Both the position numbers and the translations under genes were made by a program. DNA of 64,000 nt from an uncultured Pelagibacteraceae bacterium (GTDB lineage Bacteria > Pseudomonadota > Alphaproteobacteria > Pelagibacterales > Pelagibacteraceae): the NCBI GenBank assembly GCA_902581405.1, contig CACHOJ010000006.1, positions 1 through 64,000 on the forward strand, written 5' to 3'. Below, one piece after another: positions 34,608 to 44,715 of the stretch. The notes beneath the pieces are model-generated. The model saw nothing but the letters and a program-made list of their open reading frames with translations, ran no database searches and was not told the origin of the DNA. Each line of letters begins with the position of its first letter. The stretch's first letter is position 1.

Positions 34608-34614
34608 TTTAGAT

Positions 34615-35319
34615 TTAAACAGATATTTTTAATTCATCTATTTTTTTCCTGATTAATTTTAAATCAGCCCAAGAATATTTTTTTTGATCAGCCTGTCTTA
34701 ACAAGTAGGCAGGATGAAATGTTATCATTGTTAAATATGTTTTGTTATGAATGATTAGCTCTTTCCAAACACCTCTTTCTTTTGAAATTTTTATTTTGGA
34801 ACCAAAAAGCGACTCCATGGCTGTACTACCCATTAGAATTAAAATTTTAGGATCAATTATCGCGATATGTTGCCTAAGATAATTTGAGTATCTATTTATT
34901 TCTGATGGCTCAGGCTTTCTATTATTTGGTGGTCTATAATTTACAACATTAGTTATATAAATATTGTTCCTTTTTATCTGAATTGCCTCTAGCATTTTGT
35001 TTAATAATATTCCTGCATCTCCAACAAAAGGTTTTCCTTGTTCATCTTCTTTTTGCCCAGGTCCTTCGCCTATAATCATTATTTTACTTTGATTGTTCCC
35101 ATCAGCAAATACTAATTGCTTAGCATTATTTTTCAGCTCACAATTATCTATATTTTTAATTTCATTTCTCAATTTAGAAAGTAGTTTAATTTTATCTTCT
35201 AGTTGTGGTTTAGTTTTTAGTCTGTTAATTGGTTTATCACTAAATATATACTCAATTTCGTTTGAGTTAAGCTTTTCAAGGTTTAATATGTCATTTTGAT
35301 TTTTGAAGTTTAAAGTCAT
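34615..35319 (-). CDS. Uracil-DNA glycosylase, family 4-like, lacking the Fe-S cysteines
   Basis: A 234-residue glycosylase of the family 4/5 type. KIMIIGEGPGQKEDEQGKPFVGDAGILLNKMLEA (about residues 79-112) is the catalytic motif, and FHPAYLLRQ the second motif. Family 4 enzymes bind a [4Fe-4S] cluster with four cysteines, but this protein has only one cysteine (residue 60). The usual Cys in NxxxCRPP is Tyr (NVVNYRPPNNRKP) and the next is also Tyr. Alphaproteobacterial relatives also appear to vary here, from memory. It should still excise uracil from DNA, given the intact motifs. Confidence 0.85.
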   Translation of the reverse strand: MTLNFKNQNDILNLEKLNSNEIEYIFSDKPINRLKTKPQLEDKIKLLSKLRNEIKNIDNCELKNNAKQLVFADGNNQSKIMIIGEGPGQKEDEQGKPFVGDAGILLNKMLEAIQIKRNNIYITNVVNYRPPNNRKPEPSEINRYSNYLRQHIAIIDPKILILMGSTAMESLFGSKIKISKERGVWKELIIHNKTYLTMITFHPAYLLRQADQKKYSWADLKLIRKKIDELKISV

Positions 35320-35329
35320 AAATTTATAT

Positions 35330-37003
35330 ATGAAAATTTTGATCGTAATTTTATCATTTTTAGCACTTCAAACCAGCACATATTCAAGCACTTCTGAAAA
35401 TAATAAATTCAACCAGAAGTACTTATCTAATTATTTTTCTGCTTTAGTCTCATCTGGAAATCAAAAAAACGAAGAAGCACTTGAATACTTTAATTCATCA
35501 AAATTTTTAATTCAAAAACATGATAATTTTTTAAAAAAATATGTTTTTTCCTTAGTTTTAAATGGACAAGTTAAAAAAGGAATAGATCAAATAAAAATTT
35601 CAAAAAATGATATCAACTCAAATACTTTCGAGCTTAATCTTCTATTTTTAGTTGATAGTTTAAAGAAAAAAGATTTTAAGCAAGCAAATAAAAGATTTAA
35701 AGAATTTCAGTTTAATAAAGATGATGGAACATATGAATATGTAATTTATAAAATTTTAAAAGATTTCAATTATCTATTTCTAAAAAAAGAAACTGTTGAG
35801 GATAACAAGTATGGAACATTAAGTTTAATTTCTTCAGCTTTTCAAAATTGTTATTTAAATTCCCCAAACACCAGCTCATATTTTGGAAAATTATTAAATA
35901 GTTCTGATGGTGATTATTCTCGATACATGTTCTTTTATTTTGCAAACTTAATTGAAAATAATGATATTAAAAAAGTTATTAAAGTTTCTAAAACGATCGA
36001 GTCTATTGGTGACAGTATATTATTACATCAAATCAAAGATTGGATAGATAATGCTGAATACAAAAAATTTGAGTCCCATTTTTCATGCTCCAACGAAAAT
36101 GATATTTTAGCAGAGATTTTCTATTTGATAGCTAATTTATTTTCAACACAAAATATTTACGATCAGTCCAATTTTTATTTAAGAATCTCTGAATACTTAA
36201 ATCCTAAGTTTTACTTTAACCAGTCTCTCCTTGCTGAAAATTATTACTTAAATAACAATAACAACCAAGCTACTAAAATTTTAGAAAAATTTAAAAAAAA
36301 AGATAAATTATATTTTTGGTATAAAACAAAAAAGATAGGGAGAATATTATCTGAAGATAATAGTGAGGAAGAGGCTATCAAGTATATAAATAAGAATTTT
36401 AATTCTATAAAAAAACCTACAGAAAAAATACTTTATGATTATGCGAATATAAATAAAGGTTTTGAAAAGTATGAAATTGCAATTGAATATTATACAGAGT
36501 TACTCAAAAATGTTGATCAAAGTTCATATGCAATCTCAAGAATTTTATATAGGAGGGGGAGCAGTTATGAACGAACAGGAAATTATGAGAAGGCTGACAG
36601 AGATTTAATTGAAAGTTTAAAAATGTATCCAAATGAACCATACACATTAAATTATCTAGCTTATAGCTGGTTAGAAAGAAATTATAAAATAGATGAAGCC
36701 ATAAATATGATACAAAAAGCGCACAAACAAAAAGAAAATGATCCATACATCACCGACTCTGTTGGATGGGGATTTTATTTAATTGGTGATTATATCAATG
36801 CTGAAAAATATCTTAAAAAAGCATTACAACTAATGCCAGATGATCCAATTGTTAATGATCATTATGGTGATGTCCTTTGGAAACTAGACAAAAAATTACA
36901 AGCAAAATATTATTGGCAAGCAGTTTTAGGACTTGAAGAGACAGAAGATGAAATGAAATCGAAAGTAAAATTGAAATTATTAGAAGGTTTAGAAAAATCA
37001 TAA
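35330..37003 (+). CDS. Secreted tetratricopeptide repeat protein
   Basis: About 557 residues from the ATG at 35330 (the track's TTG at 35303 would overlap the divergent UDG start). A signal peptide (MKILIVILSFLALQTSTYSS) is followed by a poorly conserved helical region and then TPR units in the C-terminal 200 residues, such as YRRGSSYERTGNYEKADRDLIESLKMYPNEPYTLNYLAYSWLERN and AEKYLKKALQLMPDDPIVNDHYGDVLWKLDKKLQAKYYWQAVLGLE. Proteins of this kind upstream of ispE are common in alphaproteobacteria. The function is unknown. Confidence 0.8.
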   Translation: MKILIVILSFLALQTSTYSSTSENNKFNQKYLSNYFSALVSSGNQKNEEALEYFNSSKFLIQKHDNFLKKYVFSLVLNGQVKKGIDQIKISKNDINSNTFELNLLFLVDSLKKKDFKQANKRFKEFQFNKDDGTYEYVIYKILKDFNYLFLKKETVEDNKYGTLSLISSAFQNCYLNSPNTSSYFGKLLNSSDGDYSRYMFFYFANLIENNDIKKVIKVSKTIESIGDSILLHQIKDWIDNAEYKKFESHFSCSNENDILAEIFYLIANLFSTQNIYDQSNFYLRISEYLNPKFYFNQSLLAENYYLNNNNNQATKILEKFKKKDKLYFWYKTKKIGRILSEDNSEEEAIKYINKNFNSIKKPTEKILYDYANINKGFEKYEIAIEYYTELLKNVDQSSYAISRILYRRGSSYERTGNYEKADRDLIESLKMYPNEPYTLNYLAYSWLERNYKIDEAINMIQKAHKQKENDPYITDSVGWGFYLIGDYINAEKYLKKALQLMPDDPIVNDHYGDVLWKLDKKLQAKYYWQAVLGLEETEDEMKSKVKLKLLEGLEKS

Positions 37004-37006
37004 TTA

Positions 37007-37855
37007 ATGAAATTTGAAAAGATTAAATCACATGCAAAAATTAATTTATCTCTAAATGTTCTAGGAAAAAAAAACTCTAAACTTCATAACTTAGAAACTA
37101 TAGTTGGTTTTCTAGACTTACATGACGATATTTACATAAAGAAAACAAATAAAAAAAACCATATAATAAAATTTACTGGAAATTTTTCTAATAAAATTCC
37201 AAAAAAGAATACTATCAGTAATTTATTAAAAGTTTTAGATAAAGCAAAAAAACTAAAAAATCAAAAATATCTTATTTCAATTAAAAAAAATATACCCCAA
37301 GAAGCAGGGTTGGGAGGTGGGTCAATGAATGCAGCTTCCTTAATAAATTATTTGATTAAAAAAAATATAATCTCATTGAAAATGAAGGAAAAACAAAATT
37401 TATGTTCAAAAATTGGTTCAGATGTTATTTTAGGTACAGATCAAAAAAATCTTGTATTAGCTTATAAAAATAAAATAAAAAAAATTAAAAAAAACCTTAA
37501 AATTTTTACTTTGTTGATTAAACCCAATTTTGGTTGTTCTACAAAAAACATATATGCTCAAGTCAGAAATTATTCAAAACCTCAATTTTCTAAAATTAAA
37601 TCAAAAAATATTAAATTCAATTCTCTTTCAAAAATGAAAAATGATTTAGAGCTAATATCTTTGAACATGTATCCAAGACTACGGAAACTTAGAGATTTTT
37701 TTTTGAGTATAGATAAAAATTCTCATGTAAGAATGACAGGATCAGGTTCAACAATTGTGGGATACTTTATGTCCAAAAAAGCCGCACTAAATGCAAAGAA
37801 ATTATTAAAAAAAAAATATAAAAACTATTGGTGTAATTTATCAAAAACTATATAA
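37007..37855 (+). CDS. ispE: 4-diphosphocytidyl-2-C-methyl-D-erythritol kinase
   Basis: A GHMP kinase of 282 residues in the MEP isoprenoid pathway. N-terminal SHAKINLSLNVLGK matches the family, and the ATP loop is IPQEAGLGGGSMNAASLINYL (about residues 94-114). The third motif is HVRMTGSGSTIVGYF. It starts 3 nt after the TPR gene. The sequence is very lysine-rich (about one residue in five in places), probably a result of AT bias. It supports the same pathway as ispH at 19235-20179. Confidence 0.94.
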   Translation: MKFEKIKSHAKINLSLNVLGKKNSKLHNLETIVGFLDLHDDIYIKKTNKKNHIIKFTGNFSNKIPKKNTISNLLKVLDKAKKLKNQKYLISIKKNIPQEAGLGGGSMNAASLINYLIKKNIISLKMKEKQNLCSKIGSDVILGTDQKNLVLAYKNKIKKIKKNLKIFTLLIKPNFGCSTKNIYAQVRNYSKPQFSKIKSKNIKFNSLSKMKNDLELISLNMYPRLRKLRDFFLSIDKNSHVRMTGSGSTIVGYFMSKKAALNAKKLLKKKYKNYWCNLSKTI

Positions 37856-37886
37856 AGATTTTTTTTGTGATATATGAAATTAATTT

Positions 37887-37961
37887 TGGGGTGTAGCCAA
37901 GTGGTAAGGCAGCGGTTTTTGGTACCGCCATTCCTAGGTTCGAATCCTAGCACCCCAGCCA
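37887..37961 (+). tRNA. tRNA-Gln (anticodon UUG)
   Basis: A full cloverleaf of 75 nt with encoded CCA. Acceptor TGGGGTG pairs with CACCCCA, discriminator G; D arm GCC...GGC; anticodon stem GCGGT/ACCGC around the loop TTTTGGT (anticodon TTG, reading CAA and CAG by wobble); variable loop CATTC; T arm CTAGG-TTCGAAT-CCTAG. The CCA ends 3 nt before the ATG of the next gene. No separate promoter box is obvious; it lies 31 nt after ispE. Confidence 0.97.
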
Positions 37962-37964
37962 ATT

Positions 37965-39239
37965 ATGTTTAATTTTTTAAAAAAAATTTTAAAAACCAGC
38001 AGAGAACCTAATCTTAGAGAAAGATCTTTTTCAAAAATATATAATAACACTGAGGTTTCTAAAATTTTTGATGCTATATCAAATTTCAACGAAACCAGTG
38101 AGATTAGATATGTAGGAGGATGTGTTAGAAAAATATTAAATCAAGAAGAAGTAGATGACATAGATTTAGCAGTAAATTTAAATCCAAATGAAGTTAAAGA
38201 ATGTTTGCAATCAAATAATATTAAATTCTTTGAAACAGGAATAGAACACGGAACTATAACAGCTAATTTAGGTAAGAAGAATTTTGAGATTACGTCTTTG
38301 AGAGAGGATGTAGATACTGACGGAAGGCATGCAAATGTTAAATATACCAACGATTGGCTAAAAGACTCATTAAGAAGAGATTTTACATTTAATTCTATTT
38401 ATGCAGACAAAGAGGGCAATCTGTTTGATCCAAATGGTGGAGCCGAACATTTAGAAGAGGGCAAGGTTACATTCATCGGAGATCCAAATAAAAGAATTCA
38501 AGAAGATTACTTAAGAATATTAAGATATGTTAGATTTTTTCTAAATTATAGCAAAGAATCTCATCATTTATCAGTACAAAAATCTATCAAGCAAAATATT
38601 TCAGGCATTGGCAACCTTTCAAAGGAAAGATTAATTAGTGAATTAAAAAAAATTATTTTATCAAAGAGCATTCTAAAAATATCTGAAGACCCTTTTTCTT
38701 TGGAAATTTTAAAAACTATTTTTCCTCAACTCGTAAATTTAAACTGTTTAGGTAAACTAAATAATTATTCAAAAAGTTTATTAAATAAAAAATCATTTGT
38801 TTTTTTGATTTCTTATTTAATAATTGATGAGACGGATAATGCGAATTATTTTTTATTTAAATATAATCTTTCTAACGAAAACAAAAAAAGAATAAAATTT
38901 TTAATTGATAACTATTATCTATTCTCTGAAAAAGATTATTTTAGTAAGAAAAATCTTAAACGAATTTATTATTTTAATGACAAATCTTATGTTATTGATT
39001 TATTAGATTTGAAAATTTTCAATTCTAAAGTGGCATCAAACAAACTCATTGAGTTAAAAAAATATTTTGAAAAATTTGAAAAGCCTATTTTTCCTTTAAA
39101 TTCTAGGGATTTGCTTGACAAATATAAAGCAAAAGAAGGCAAAGATTTTGGACAAAAAATTAAGTTGCTTGAGAATATTTGGTTAAATAATAGCTTTAAA
39201 TTGAGTAAAAAAGAAGTTGATGAAGTTTTTAGTAATTAA
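37965..39239 (+). CDS. cca: CCA tRNA nucleotidyltransferase / poly(A) polymerase family
   Basis: A 424-residue class II nucleotidyltransferase. [30 protein letters not shown] (about residues 49-78) contains the catalytic aspartates, [14 protein letters not shown] the B motif and [14 protein letters not shown] the RNA-binding neck. The family adds or repairs the 3' CCA of tRNAs. The ATG lies 3 nt after the CCA of tRNA-Gln, so cleavage at the tRNA 3' end would leave an almost leaderless message. The next in-frame ATG is far inside the catalytic domain, so this start is firm. It shares a TTAA stop with greA. Confidence 0.92.
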   Translation: MFNFLKKILKTSREPNLRERSFSKIYNNTEVSKIFDAISNFNETSEIRYVGGCVRKILNQEEVDDIDLAVNLNPNEVKECLQSNNIKFFETGIEHGTITANLGKKNFEITSLREDVDTDGRHANVKYTNDWLKDSLRRDFTFNSIYADKEGNLFDPNGGAEHLEEGKVTFIGDPNKRIQEDYLRILRYVRFFLNYSKESHHLSVQKSIKQNISGIGNLSKERLISELKKIILSKSILKISEDPFSLEILKTIFPQLVNLNCLGKLNNYSKSLLNKKSFVFLISYLIIDETDNANYFLFKYNLSNENKKRIKFLIDNYYLFSEKDYFSKKNLKRIYYFNDKSYVIDLLDLKIFNSKVASNKLIELKKYFEKFEKPIFPLNSRDLLDKYKAKEGKDFGQKIKLLENIWLNNSFKLSKKEVDEVFSN

Positions 39240-39712
39240 ATATATTTAACGTCTTTAATTTCAAAATTTTTAACACCAGCAGGTGTTTTAATTTCAACTA
39301 AATCTCCTTTATTTTTGCCAATCAGACCCATACCTATCGGTGATTTAAAGTATATAAGTTTTTCTTTTAAGTCAGCCTCATCTTTTCCAACAATTTTATA
39401 TTTAACATTTTCGTCGGTATCTAAGTTTTGAAGTAGTATTGTAGAACCAAATATAACTTTTCCATCATTATCTAATTTAGAAACATCAATTACATTAGCT
39501 CTAGCTATAATATCTTCAACTTCTTGAATCCTACCTTCATTATGTGATTGTTGTTCCTTAGCCGCATGATATTCAGCATTTTCTTTTAGATCCCCGTGAG
39601 ACCTTGCCTCGGCTATCGAAGCTACTATTTCAGGTCTTTTTTTTTCTTTTAAAAAAATTAATTCTTCTTTTAATTTTTCTAATCCTCTAACTGTAATGGG
39701 TTCTTTTTCCAT
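39236..39712 (-). CDS. greA: Transcription elongation factor GreA
   Basis: A 158-residue factor that rescues backtracked RNA polymerase by stimulating transcript cleavage. The N-terminal coiled coil ([60 protein letters not shown]) carries the [13 protein letters not shown] tip. The C-terminal FKBP-like domain ends in [32 protein letters not shown]. The gene follows hemF on the map but is transcribed after it with 3 nt between. Confidence 0.96.
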   Translation of the reverse strand: MEKEPITVRGLEKLKEELIFLKEKKRPEIVASIAEARSHGDLKENAEYHAAKEQQSHNEGRIQEVEDIIARANVIDVSKLDNDGKVIFGSTILLQNLDTDENVKYKIVGKDEADLKEKLIYFKSPIGMGLIGKNKGDLVEIKTPAGVKNFEIKDVKYI

Positions 39713-39715
39713 ATT

Positions 39716-40543
39716 TTATCTCCATTTTGCAACAGGAGGTAGAGACATTAAAATAGCCTCAACATTTCCATTAGTTTGCAAACCAAATTTTGTACCTCTA
39801 TCGTATAGCAAGTTAAACTCAACATAACGACCTCTTTTTTCTAACTGAATTTCTTTTTGTTTATTTGTCCATTGTTTTTTATATTTTTTTAATATTATCT
39901 CTCTAAAGATATTTTTAAAGCTTATTCCAACTTCCCTGACAAAACTAAAATCCTTTTCCCAATTCTCTTTTTTATAATCAAAGAAAATACCTCCTATTCC
40001 TCTTGGCTCTTTTCTATGGGGTAAGTAAAAATATTCATCACACCATTTTTTATATTTTTTGTAATAGTTTTTATTATGTTTATCACATGAAACTTTTAAT
40101 TCTTTATGAAACCATTTTTCTAAACTTTTATCTTTTAGACAAGGCGTAACATCCATACCTCCACCAAACCATCCATGTGAGGTATAAATATATCTAGTAT
40201 TAAAATGCATTGCTGGAACGTGAGGGTTTTGCATATGCATTACTATTGATATGCCTGATGCCCAAAAACTGGGGTTCTTATCACCACCTGGCATTCTATT
40301 TCTAAATTTTTTTGAAAATTTTCCGTAAACCTCTGAAAAATTCACTCCAACTTTTTCAAAAATTTTTCCATTTTCTAATATTCTAAATTGGCCTCCACCT
40401 TCATTAGATTTTTTTCCTCTTTCCCAATTATTAATTTTAAAAATATTTTTTTTACCCTCTAATTCCTCTATTTCTTGACAAATCACTTCTTGTAAAGTTT
40501 TAAACCAATTTCTAGCTAATTTTTTTTTTATTAATTCGTCCAT
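39716..40543 (-). CDS. hemF: Oxygen-dependent coproporphyrinogen III oxidase
   Basis: A 275-residue cytosolic enzyme that decarboxylates coproporphyrinogen III to protoporphyrinogen IX using O2. Motifs are WERGKKSNEGGGQFRILENGKIFEKVGVNFSEVYG, the metal/substrate region VPAMHFNTRYIYT, WFGGGMDVTPC, and KKWCDEYFYLPHRKEPRGIGGIFFDY (about residues 155-190). YVEFNLLYDRGTKFGLQTNGNVEAILMSLPP is the C-terminal motif. It supplies heme for the oxidase and bc1 genes in this window. The start overlaps the trmL stop by 13 bp. Confidence 0.95.
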   Translation of the reverse strand: MDELIKKKLARNWFKTLQEVICQEIEELEGKKNIFKINNWERGKKSNEGGGQFRILENGKIFEKVGVNFSEVYGKFSKKFRNRMPGGDKNPSFWASGISIVMHMQNPHVPAMHFNTRYIYTSHGWFGGGMDVTPCLKDKSLEKWFHKELKVSCDKHNKNYYKKYKKWCDEYFYLPHRKEPRGIGGIFFDYKKENWEKDFSFVREVGISFKNIFREIILKKYKKQWTNKQKEIQLEKRGRYVEFNLLYDRGTKFGLQTNGNVEAILMSLPPVAKWR

Positions 40544-41013
40544 AAATAATTAGTTTGTCTTATATTTTCAGAAAGAATAATTGCAACTGATGAAGCTAAA
40601 TTTAGAGATCTTTTTTTTTCAACCATTGGTATTTTTATTCTATGATTCGCTATTTTATGAACTTTTTGAGGAACACCAGAACTTTCTCTTCCAAATAAAA
40701 GTGTATCTCCATCTTTAAATTTAAAGTCCATATATGTTTTATTTGCTTTAGTTGTCATCAATATTACTCTATCGTTTTTTTTTGCTTTAAAAAAATCCTC
40801 AGAGCTTTTGTACGTTTTGATCATACTTTCATCCAGGTAATCCATCACTACTCTTTTAAAACGCTTATCGCTAAGAAGGAAACCACAAGGCTCAATTATC
40901 TCCAATATTGCACCTAGGCAAGAGCAAGTCCTAGCAATTGCTGCTGTGTTTTGGGGTATATCTGGCTCGTAAAGTGCGATTTTTGGCCTAGAATTATTTG
41001 TTTTGTGTGTCAT
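40531..41013 (-). CDS. trmL: tRNA (cytidine(34)-2'-O)-methyltransferase
   Basis: A SPOUT methyltransferase that modifies the wobble base of leucine tRNAs. KIALYEPDIPQNTAAIARTCSCLGAILEIIEPCGF is the N-terminal knot strand, and LLFGRESSGVPQKVH and IPMVEKKRSLNLASSVAIIL form the SAM site. The track start is an ATG at 41055 (174 residues); I favour the ATG at 41013, which removes an unusual 14-residue extension (MISYEEKDIFSIAR) and leaves room for promoters opposite petA. Either start is possible. Confidence 0.85.
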   Translation of the reverse strand: MTHKTNNSRPKIALYEPDIPQNTAAIARTCSCLGAILEIIEPCGFLLSDKRFKRVVMDYLDESMIKTYKSSEDFFKAKKNDRVILMTTKANKTYMDFKFKDGDTLLFGRESSGVPQKVHKIANHRIKIPMVEKKRSLNLASSVAIILSENIRQTNYLWTN

Positions 41014-41081
41014 TCTTGCTATGGAAAAAATATCTTTTTCTTCATATGAAATCATATATTAAGAAAAAATTAAAATAATAA

Positions 41082-41600
41082 ATGTCTGACTCAGATAAAA
41101 AAAAACCAAATAGAAGAGACTTCATATTAACGGCAACAACAGCTGCGGGGGCTGTCGGTGTTGGTGCTGCAGTATGGCCATTGGTTGATCAAATGAACCC
41201 CGATGCTTCTGTGAAAGCACTAGCCAGTACCGAGGTAGATGTAAGCTCAGTTCAACCTGGTCAATCGATAACTGTTATATGGAGAGGAAAACCTGTTTTT
41301 ATTAAAAGAAGAACTCAAGATGAAATCGATAGTGCAAGAGCTGTAGATTTAAGCGAATTAAAACATCCAGAAAAAGATGAGGATAGAGCTAAAGATCCAG
41401 AATGGCTTGTTATGCTAGGAGTATGCACTCACCTTGGATGTGTTCCTTTGACAGATAAGGGTGATTACAATGCATGGTTTTGTCCATGCCATGGTTCTCA
41501 CTATGATACATCAGGTAGAATTAGAAAAGGTCCAGCTCCAACAAATATGGAAGTTCCTAAATATGAATTTGTAAATAGTAACACTATAAAAATAGGATAA
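41082..41600 (+). CDS. petA: Ubiquinol-cytochrome c reductase Rieske iron-sulfur subunit
   Basis: A 172-residue protein of complex III. A twin-arginine start ([26 protein letters not shown]) gives a Tat-dependent, uncleaved membrane anchor. The [2Fe-2S] ligands lie in CTHLGC (about residues 115-120) and [20 protein letters not shown] (about 134-153), two Cys and two His with the stabilising disulfide pair. It opens petABC on the plus strand; the promoter lies in the roughly 70 bp before it, facing trmL. Confidence 0.96.
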   Translation: MSDSDKKKPNRRDFILTATTAAGAVGVGAAVWPLVDQMNPDASVKALASTEVDVSSVQPGQSITVIWRGKPVFIKRRTQDEIDSARAVDLSELKHPEKDEDRAKDPEWLVMLGVCTHLGCVPLTDKGDYNAWFCPCHGSHYDTSGRIRKGPAPTNMEVPKYEFVNSNTIKIG

Positions 41601-41611
41601 TAAAAATATAA

Positions 41612-42880
41612 ATGAGTGATCACGAATACACACCGAAGTCAAAAGTTGGAAAATGGTTTAATGATAGACTTCCATTGCTTACATTAGCAAACCATTTAAC
41701 TGACTACCCAACACCAAAAAATCTAAATTACTGGTGGACTTTTGGAGGCATTTTAACTTTTTGTTTAATAACTCAAATCATTACAGGAATTATTTTAGGT
41801 ATGCATTATGTAGCTCATGCTGATTTAGCTTTTCAAAGCGTTGAACATATAATGAGAGATGTAAACTATGGTTGGTTAATAAGATACGTGCATGCAAATG
41901 GTGCTTCAATGTTTTTTTTAGCTGTTTATATTCATATTTTTAGATCTCTATATTATGGATCATATAAATCACCGAGAGAAGTTATTTGGATTATTGGTAT
42001 GTTGATTTATTTTTTAATGATGGCTACTGCATTTATGGGTTACGTTCTACCATGGGGGCAAATGAGTTTCTGGGGTGCAACAGTAATTACAAATTTGTTT
42101 AGTGCCATTCCTTTAGTAGGAGATAGTATAACTACTTGGTTATGGGGAGGTTACTCAGTAGATAATCCAACTTTGACAAGATTTTTTAGTTTGCATTATC
42201 TTTTTCCATTTTTAATTTTAGGATTAGTCATTCTTCATATTTGGGCACTTCATGTCCCAGGAAATAATAATCCGATTGGTATAGATATAAAAAAACCGTC
42301 AAAAGACACTGTTCCTTTTCATCCATACATAGTGATTAAAGATTTATTTGCGCTTTTGATATTTTTAATAATTTTTGCTTTTTTTGTATTCTTTTCACCT
42401 AATATATTAGGACATGCAGACAATTATATCGAGGCAAATCCATTAGTTACACCAGCTCACATAGTGCCAGAGTGGTATCTGTTACCTTTCTATGCGATAC
42501 TGAGATCAGTGCCCGATAAGTTGCTTGGGGTTATAGCGATGTTTGCGGCAATATTTGTATTAGTTATTCTTCCATGGTTAGATACTTCTAAAGTTAGATC
42601 AACTGTCTTTAGACCAATATACAAACAGTTTTACTGGTTTTTAGTAGCAGATGTTTTGATACTTGGATACGTTGGTGCAATGCCAGCAGAAGGACTGTAT
42701 TTATTGATCGCAAGAGTTGCCACTGCTTATTATTTCGCTCATTTTTTAATAATACTTCCATTTTTAGGAATGAAAGAAAAGACTACACCATTACCACTTA
42801 GTATTACAGAGCCTGTGCTAGGAGGTTCTGCTGATATGGCGATGGCTAAAAATAATTCTGATTATAAAGAGAAGTTGTGA
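41612..42880 (+). CDS. petB: Cytochrome b of the bc1 complex
   Basis: A 422-residue membrane subunit with eight predicted helices binding hemes bL and b[34 protein letters not shown] and [30 protein letters not shown] supply the paired histidines. The Qo-site motif is [16 protein letters not shown] (PEWY). [25 protein letters not shown] also matches. Its stop overlaps the petC GTG start by 4 bp (GTGA). The short hydrophilic C-terminus [17 protein letters not shown] is outside the family core. Confidence 0.97.
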   Translation: MSDHEYTPKSKVGKWFNDRLPLLTLANHLTDYPTPKNLNYWWTFGGILTFCLITQIITGIILGMHYVAHADLAFQSVEHIMRDVNYGWLIRYVHANGASMFFLAVYIHIFRSLYYGSYKSPREVIWIIGMLIYFLMMATAFMGYVLPWGQMSFWGATVITNLFSAIPLVGDSITTWLWGGYSVDNPTLTRFFSLHYLFPFLILGLVILHIWALHVPGNNNPIGIDIKKPSKDTVPFHPYIVIKDLFALLIFLIIFAFFVFFSPNILGHADNYIEANPLVTPAHIVPEWYLLPFYAILRSVPDKLLGVIAMFAAIFVLVILPWLDTSKVRSTVFRPIYKQFYWFLVADVLILGYVGAMPAEGLYLLIARVATAYYFAHFLIILPFLGMKEKTTPLPLSITEPVLGGSADMAMAKNNSDYKEKL

Positions 42881-43662
42881 AAAACTTTTTCAAATTAATC
42901 ATCTTTGTTACTCTAATTTCAAGTCTATTTTTTTCAAATGTAAACGCTGCTGGTGAGAAACAAGAACTATTGAAAGTTGATTGGAGCTTCAAAAGTTTTT
43001 TTGGAAAGTTTGATAGAGCATCTTTGCAGAGAGGGTATCAGGTCTATTCAGAAGTTTGTGCATCATGTCATTCTTTGAAACATTTAAGTTATAGAAATTT
43101 AGCAGAAAAAGGGGGACCAGAATTCACAGAGCTTGAAGCTAAAGCAATTGCTTCAAATTTTGAAGTTACAGATGGACCAAACAGCGATGGAGAAATGTTT
43201 GAAAGACCTGCAAAACTATCCGACAAATTTGTTATGCCATATGCAAATGTCCAGGAAGCCATAGCAGCTAATGGTGGGGCATATCCACCAGATATGTCAG
43301 TATTAGTAAAAGCTAGAGGTGGTGGAGCAAATTATATTTATTCTGTCTTAATGGGATATGAAGATCCTCCAGCAGGCATGGAACTCGATGATGGTGTATA
43401 TTATAATAAATATATGTACGGTAATAAAATTAAAATGGCATCTCCTTTAGATGATGACATCGTAGAGTATATTGATGGAACAAAAGCAACTGTCGATCAA
43501 ATGGCCAAAGATGTAACAACTTTTTTACAATGGACTGCAGAACCACATCTGGAAACAAGACATAAAATGGGTTTTAGAGTAATAATTTATTTAATAGTAT
43601 TAACTATATTGGTTTACTTTAGTATGAAAAAAATATGGTCACGTATTGAAACGAAAGTTTAA
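42877..43662 (+). CDS. petC: Cytochrome c1 of the bc1 complex
   Basis: A 261-residue subunit. A signal peptide ([21 protein letters not shown]) is followed by the heme-c site [17 protein letters not shown] (CASCH), the axial methionine near KMASPLDD, and a C-terminal membrane anchor ([22 protein letters not shown]). GTG start, coupled to petB. The last 24 bp overlap the convergent ychF gene. Confidence 0.95.
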   Translation: MKNFFKLIIFVTLISSLFFSNVNAAGEKQELLKVDWSFKSFFGKFDRASLQRGYQVYSEVCASCHSLKHLSYRNLAEKGGPEFTELEAKAIASNFEVTDGPNSDGEMFERPAKLSDKFVMPYANVQEAIAANGGAYPPDMSVLVKARGGGANYIYSVLMGYEDPPAGMELDDGVYYNKYMYGNKIKMASPLDDDIVEYIDGTKATVDQMAKDVTTFLQWTAEPHLETRHKMGFRVIIYLIVLTILVYFSMKKIWSRIETKV

Positions 43663-44715
43663 TATATCTCCATCATTAACTATATAATCTTTACCTTCCA
43701 ATCTCATTTTTCCAGCTTCCTTAGATTTTAACCAACCTTTATTTTTTAAAAAATCTTCAAATGATATTGTTTCGGCCCTAATGAAACCCTTTTCAAAATC
43801 AGAGTGAATTTCTCCAGCAGCCATAGGTGCTGTTGAGTCTCTTGTAATTGTCCAAGCCCTTGATTCTTCAGGACCAGATGTAAAAAAAGTTTGTAAACTT
43901 AAAAGATCATATCCTTTTCTAATTAATGAATTAAGACCAGTCTCAGACATGCTTATCATATCCATGTAGTTTTTTTTTTCATTTTCATCTTCAAGTTGAT
44001 TAATTTGATTTTCTATATCTGCTGATATTATTAATGTATTTTCTTCCCCAAATTTTTTTATAAATTCCTTAGTATATTTATTTCCTGATTTAATACTTTC
44101 TTCATCAACATTGCATACATATAGCTTTGGTTTGGTTATAAGAAGACCGCTATTTTTCAAAGTTTTGTGATCAAATCCATTTGTAATTAATGTTAAATCT
44201 TCGTCCTGGTTAATTATTTTTTGTGCTATTTCTAATAATTTTAACTCCTCATTTTCAACGTTTTTTTTATTTTTCTTATCAAGTCTTTTTTGAATAGACT
44301 CTAAATCTGCAAGTTTCATTTCGGTTTCGATTATCTCCAAATCTCTGACTGGATTGACATCGGGATTTACATTTTGAATATCTTCTGAGTCAAAACACCT
44401 TATCATATGAATAATTGCATCAACCTCACGGATATGCGATAAAAATTTGTTACCAAGTCCTTCTCCTTTAGAAGCTCCCTTGACAAGTCCTGCGATATCC
44501 ACAAAGGATATTGTTGTATTTATTTTTTTTTTTGATTCTGAAATGATAGCTAATTGATCAAGTCTTTCATCTGGAACTGCAACTATACCAATATTTGGAT
44601 CAATTGTACAAAAAGGAAAATTTTCTGCTTGTGCTTTAGCTGAGTTAGTCAAGGCATTAAATAAAGTTGATTTACCAACGTTAGGCAATCCAACGATTCC
44701 ACATTTAAAACCCAT
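43639..44715 (-). CDS. ychF: Ribosome-binding ATPase YchF
   Basis: A 358-residue Obg-related P-loop ATPase. G1 is [20 protein letters not shown]3 [23 protein letters not shown] and the nucleotide specificity region [50 protein letters not shown] is the TGS-domain start. YchF binds ATP and the ribosome and is linked to oxidative stress response. It lies right before pth in the same direction (1 nt apart), the typical pairing. Confidence 0.95.
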   Translation of the reverse strand: MGFKCGIVGLPNVGKSTLFNALTNSAKAQAENFPFCTIDPNIGIVAVPDERLDQLAIISESKKKINTTISFVDIAGLVKGASKGEGLGNKFLSHIREVDAIIHMIRCFDSEDIQNVNPDVNPVRDLEIIETEMKLADLESIQKRLDKKNKKNVENEELKLLEIAQKIINQDEDLTLITNGFDHKTLKNSGLLITKPKLYVCNVDEESIKSGNKYTKEFIKKFGEENTLIISADIENQINQLEDENEKKNYMDMISMSETGLNSLIRKGYDLLSLQTFFTSGPEESRAWTITRDSTAPMAAGEIHSDFEKGFIRAETISFEDFLKNKGWLKSKEAGKMRLEGKDYIVNDGDILNFRFNT

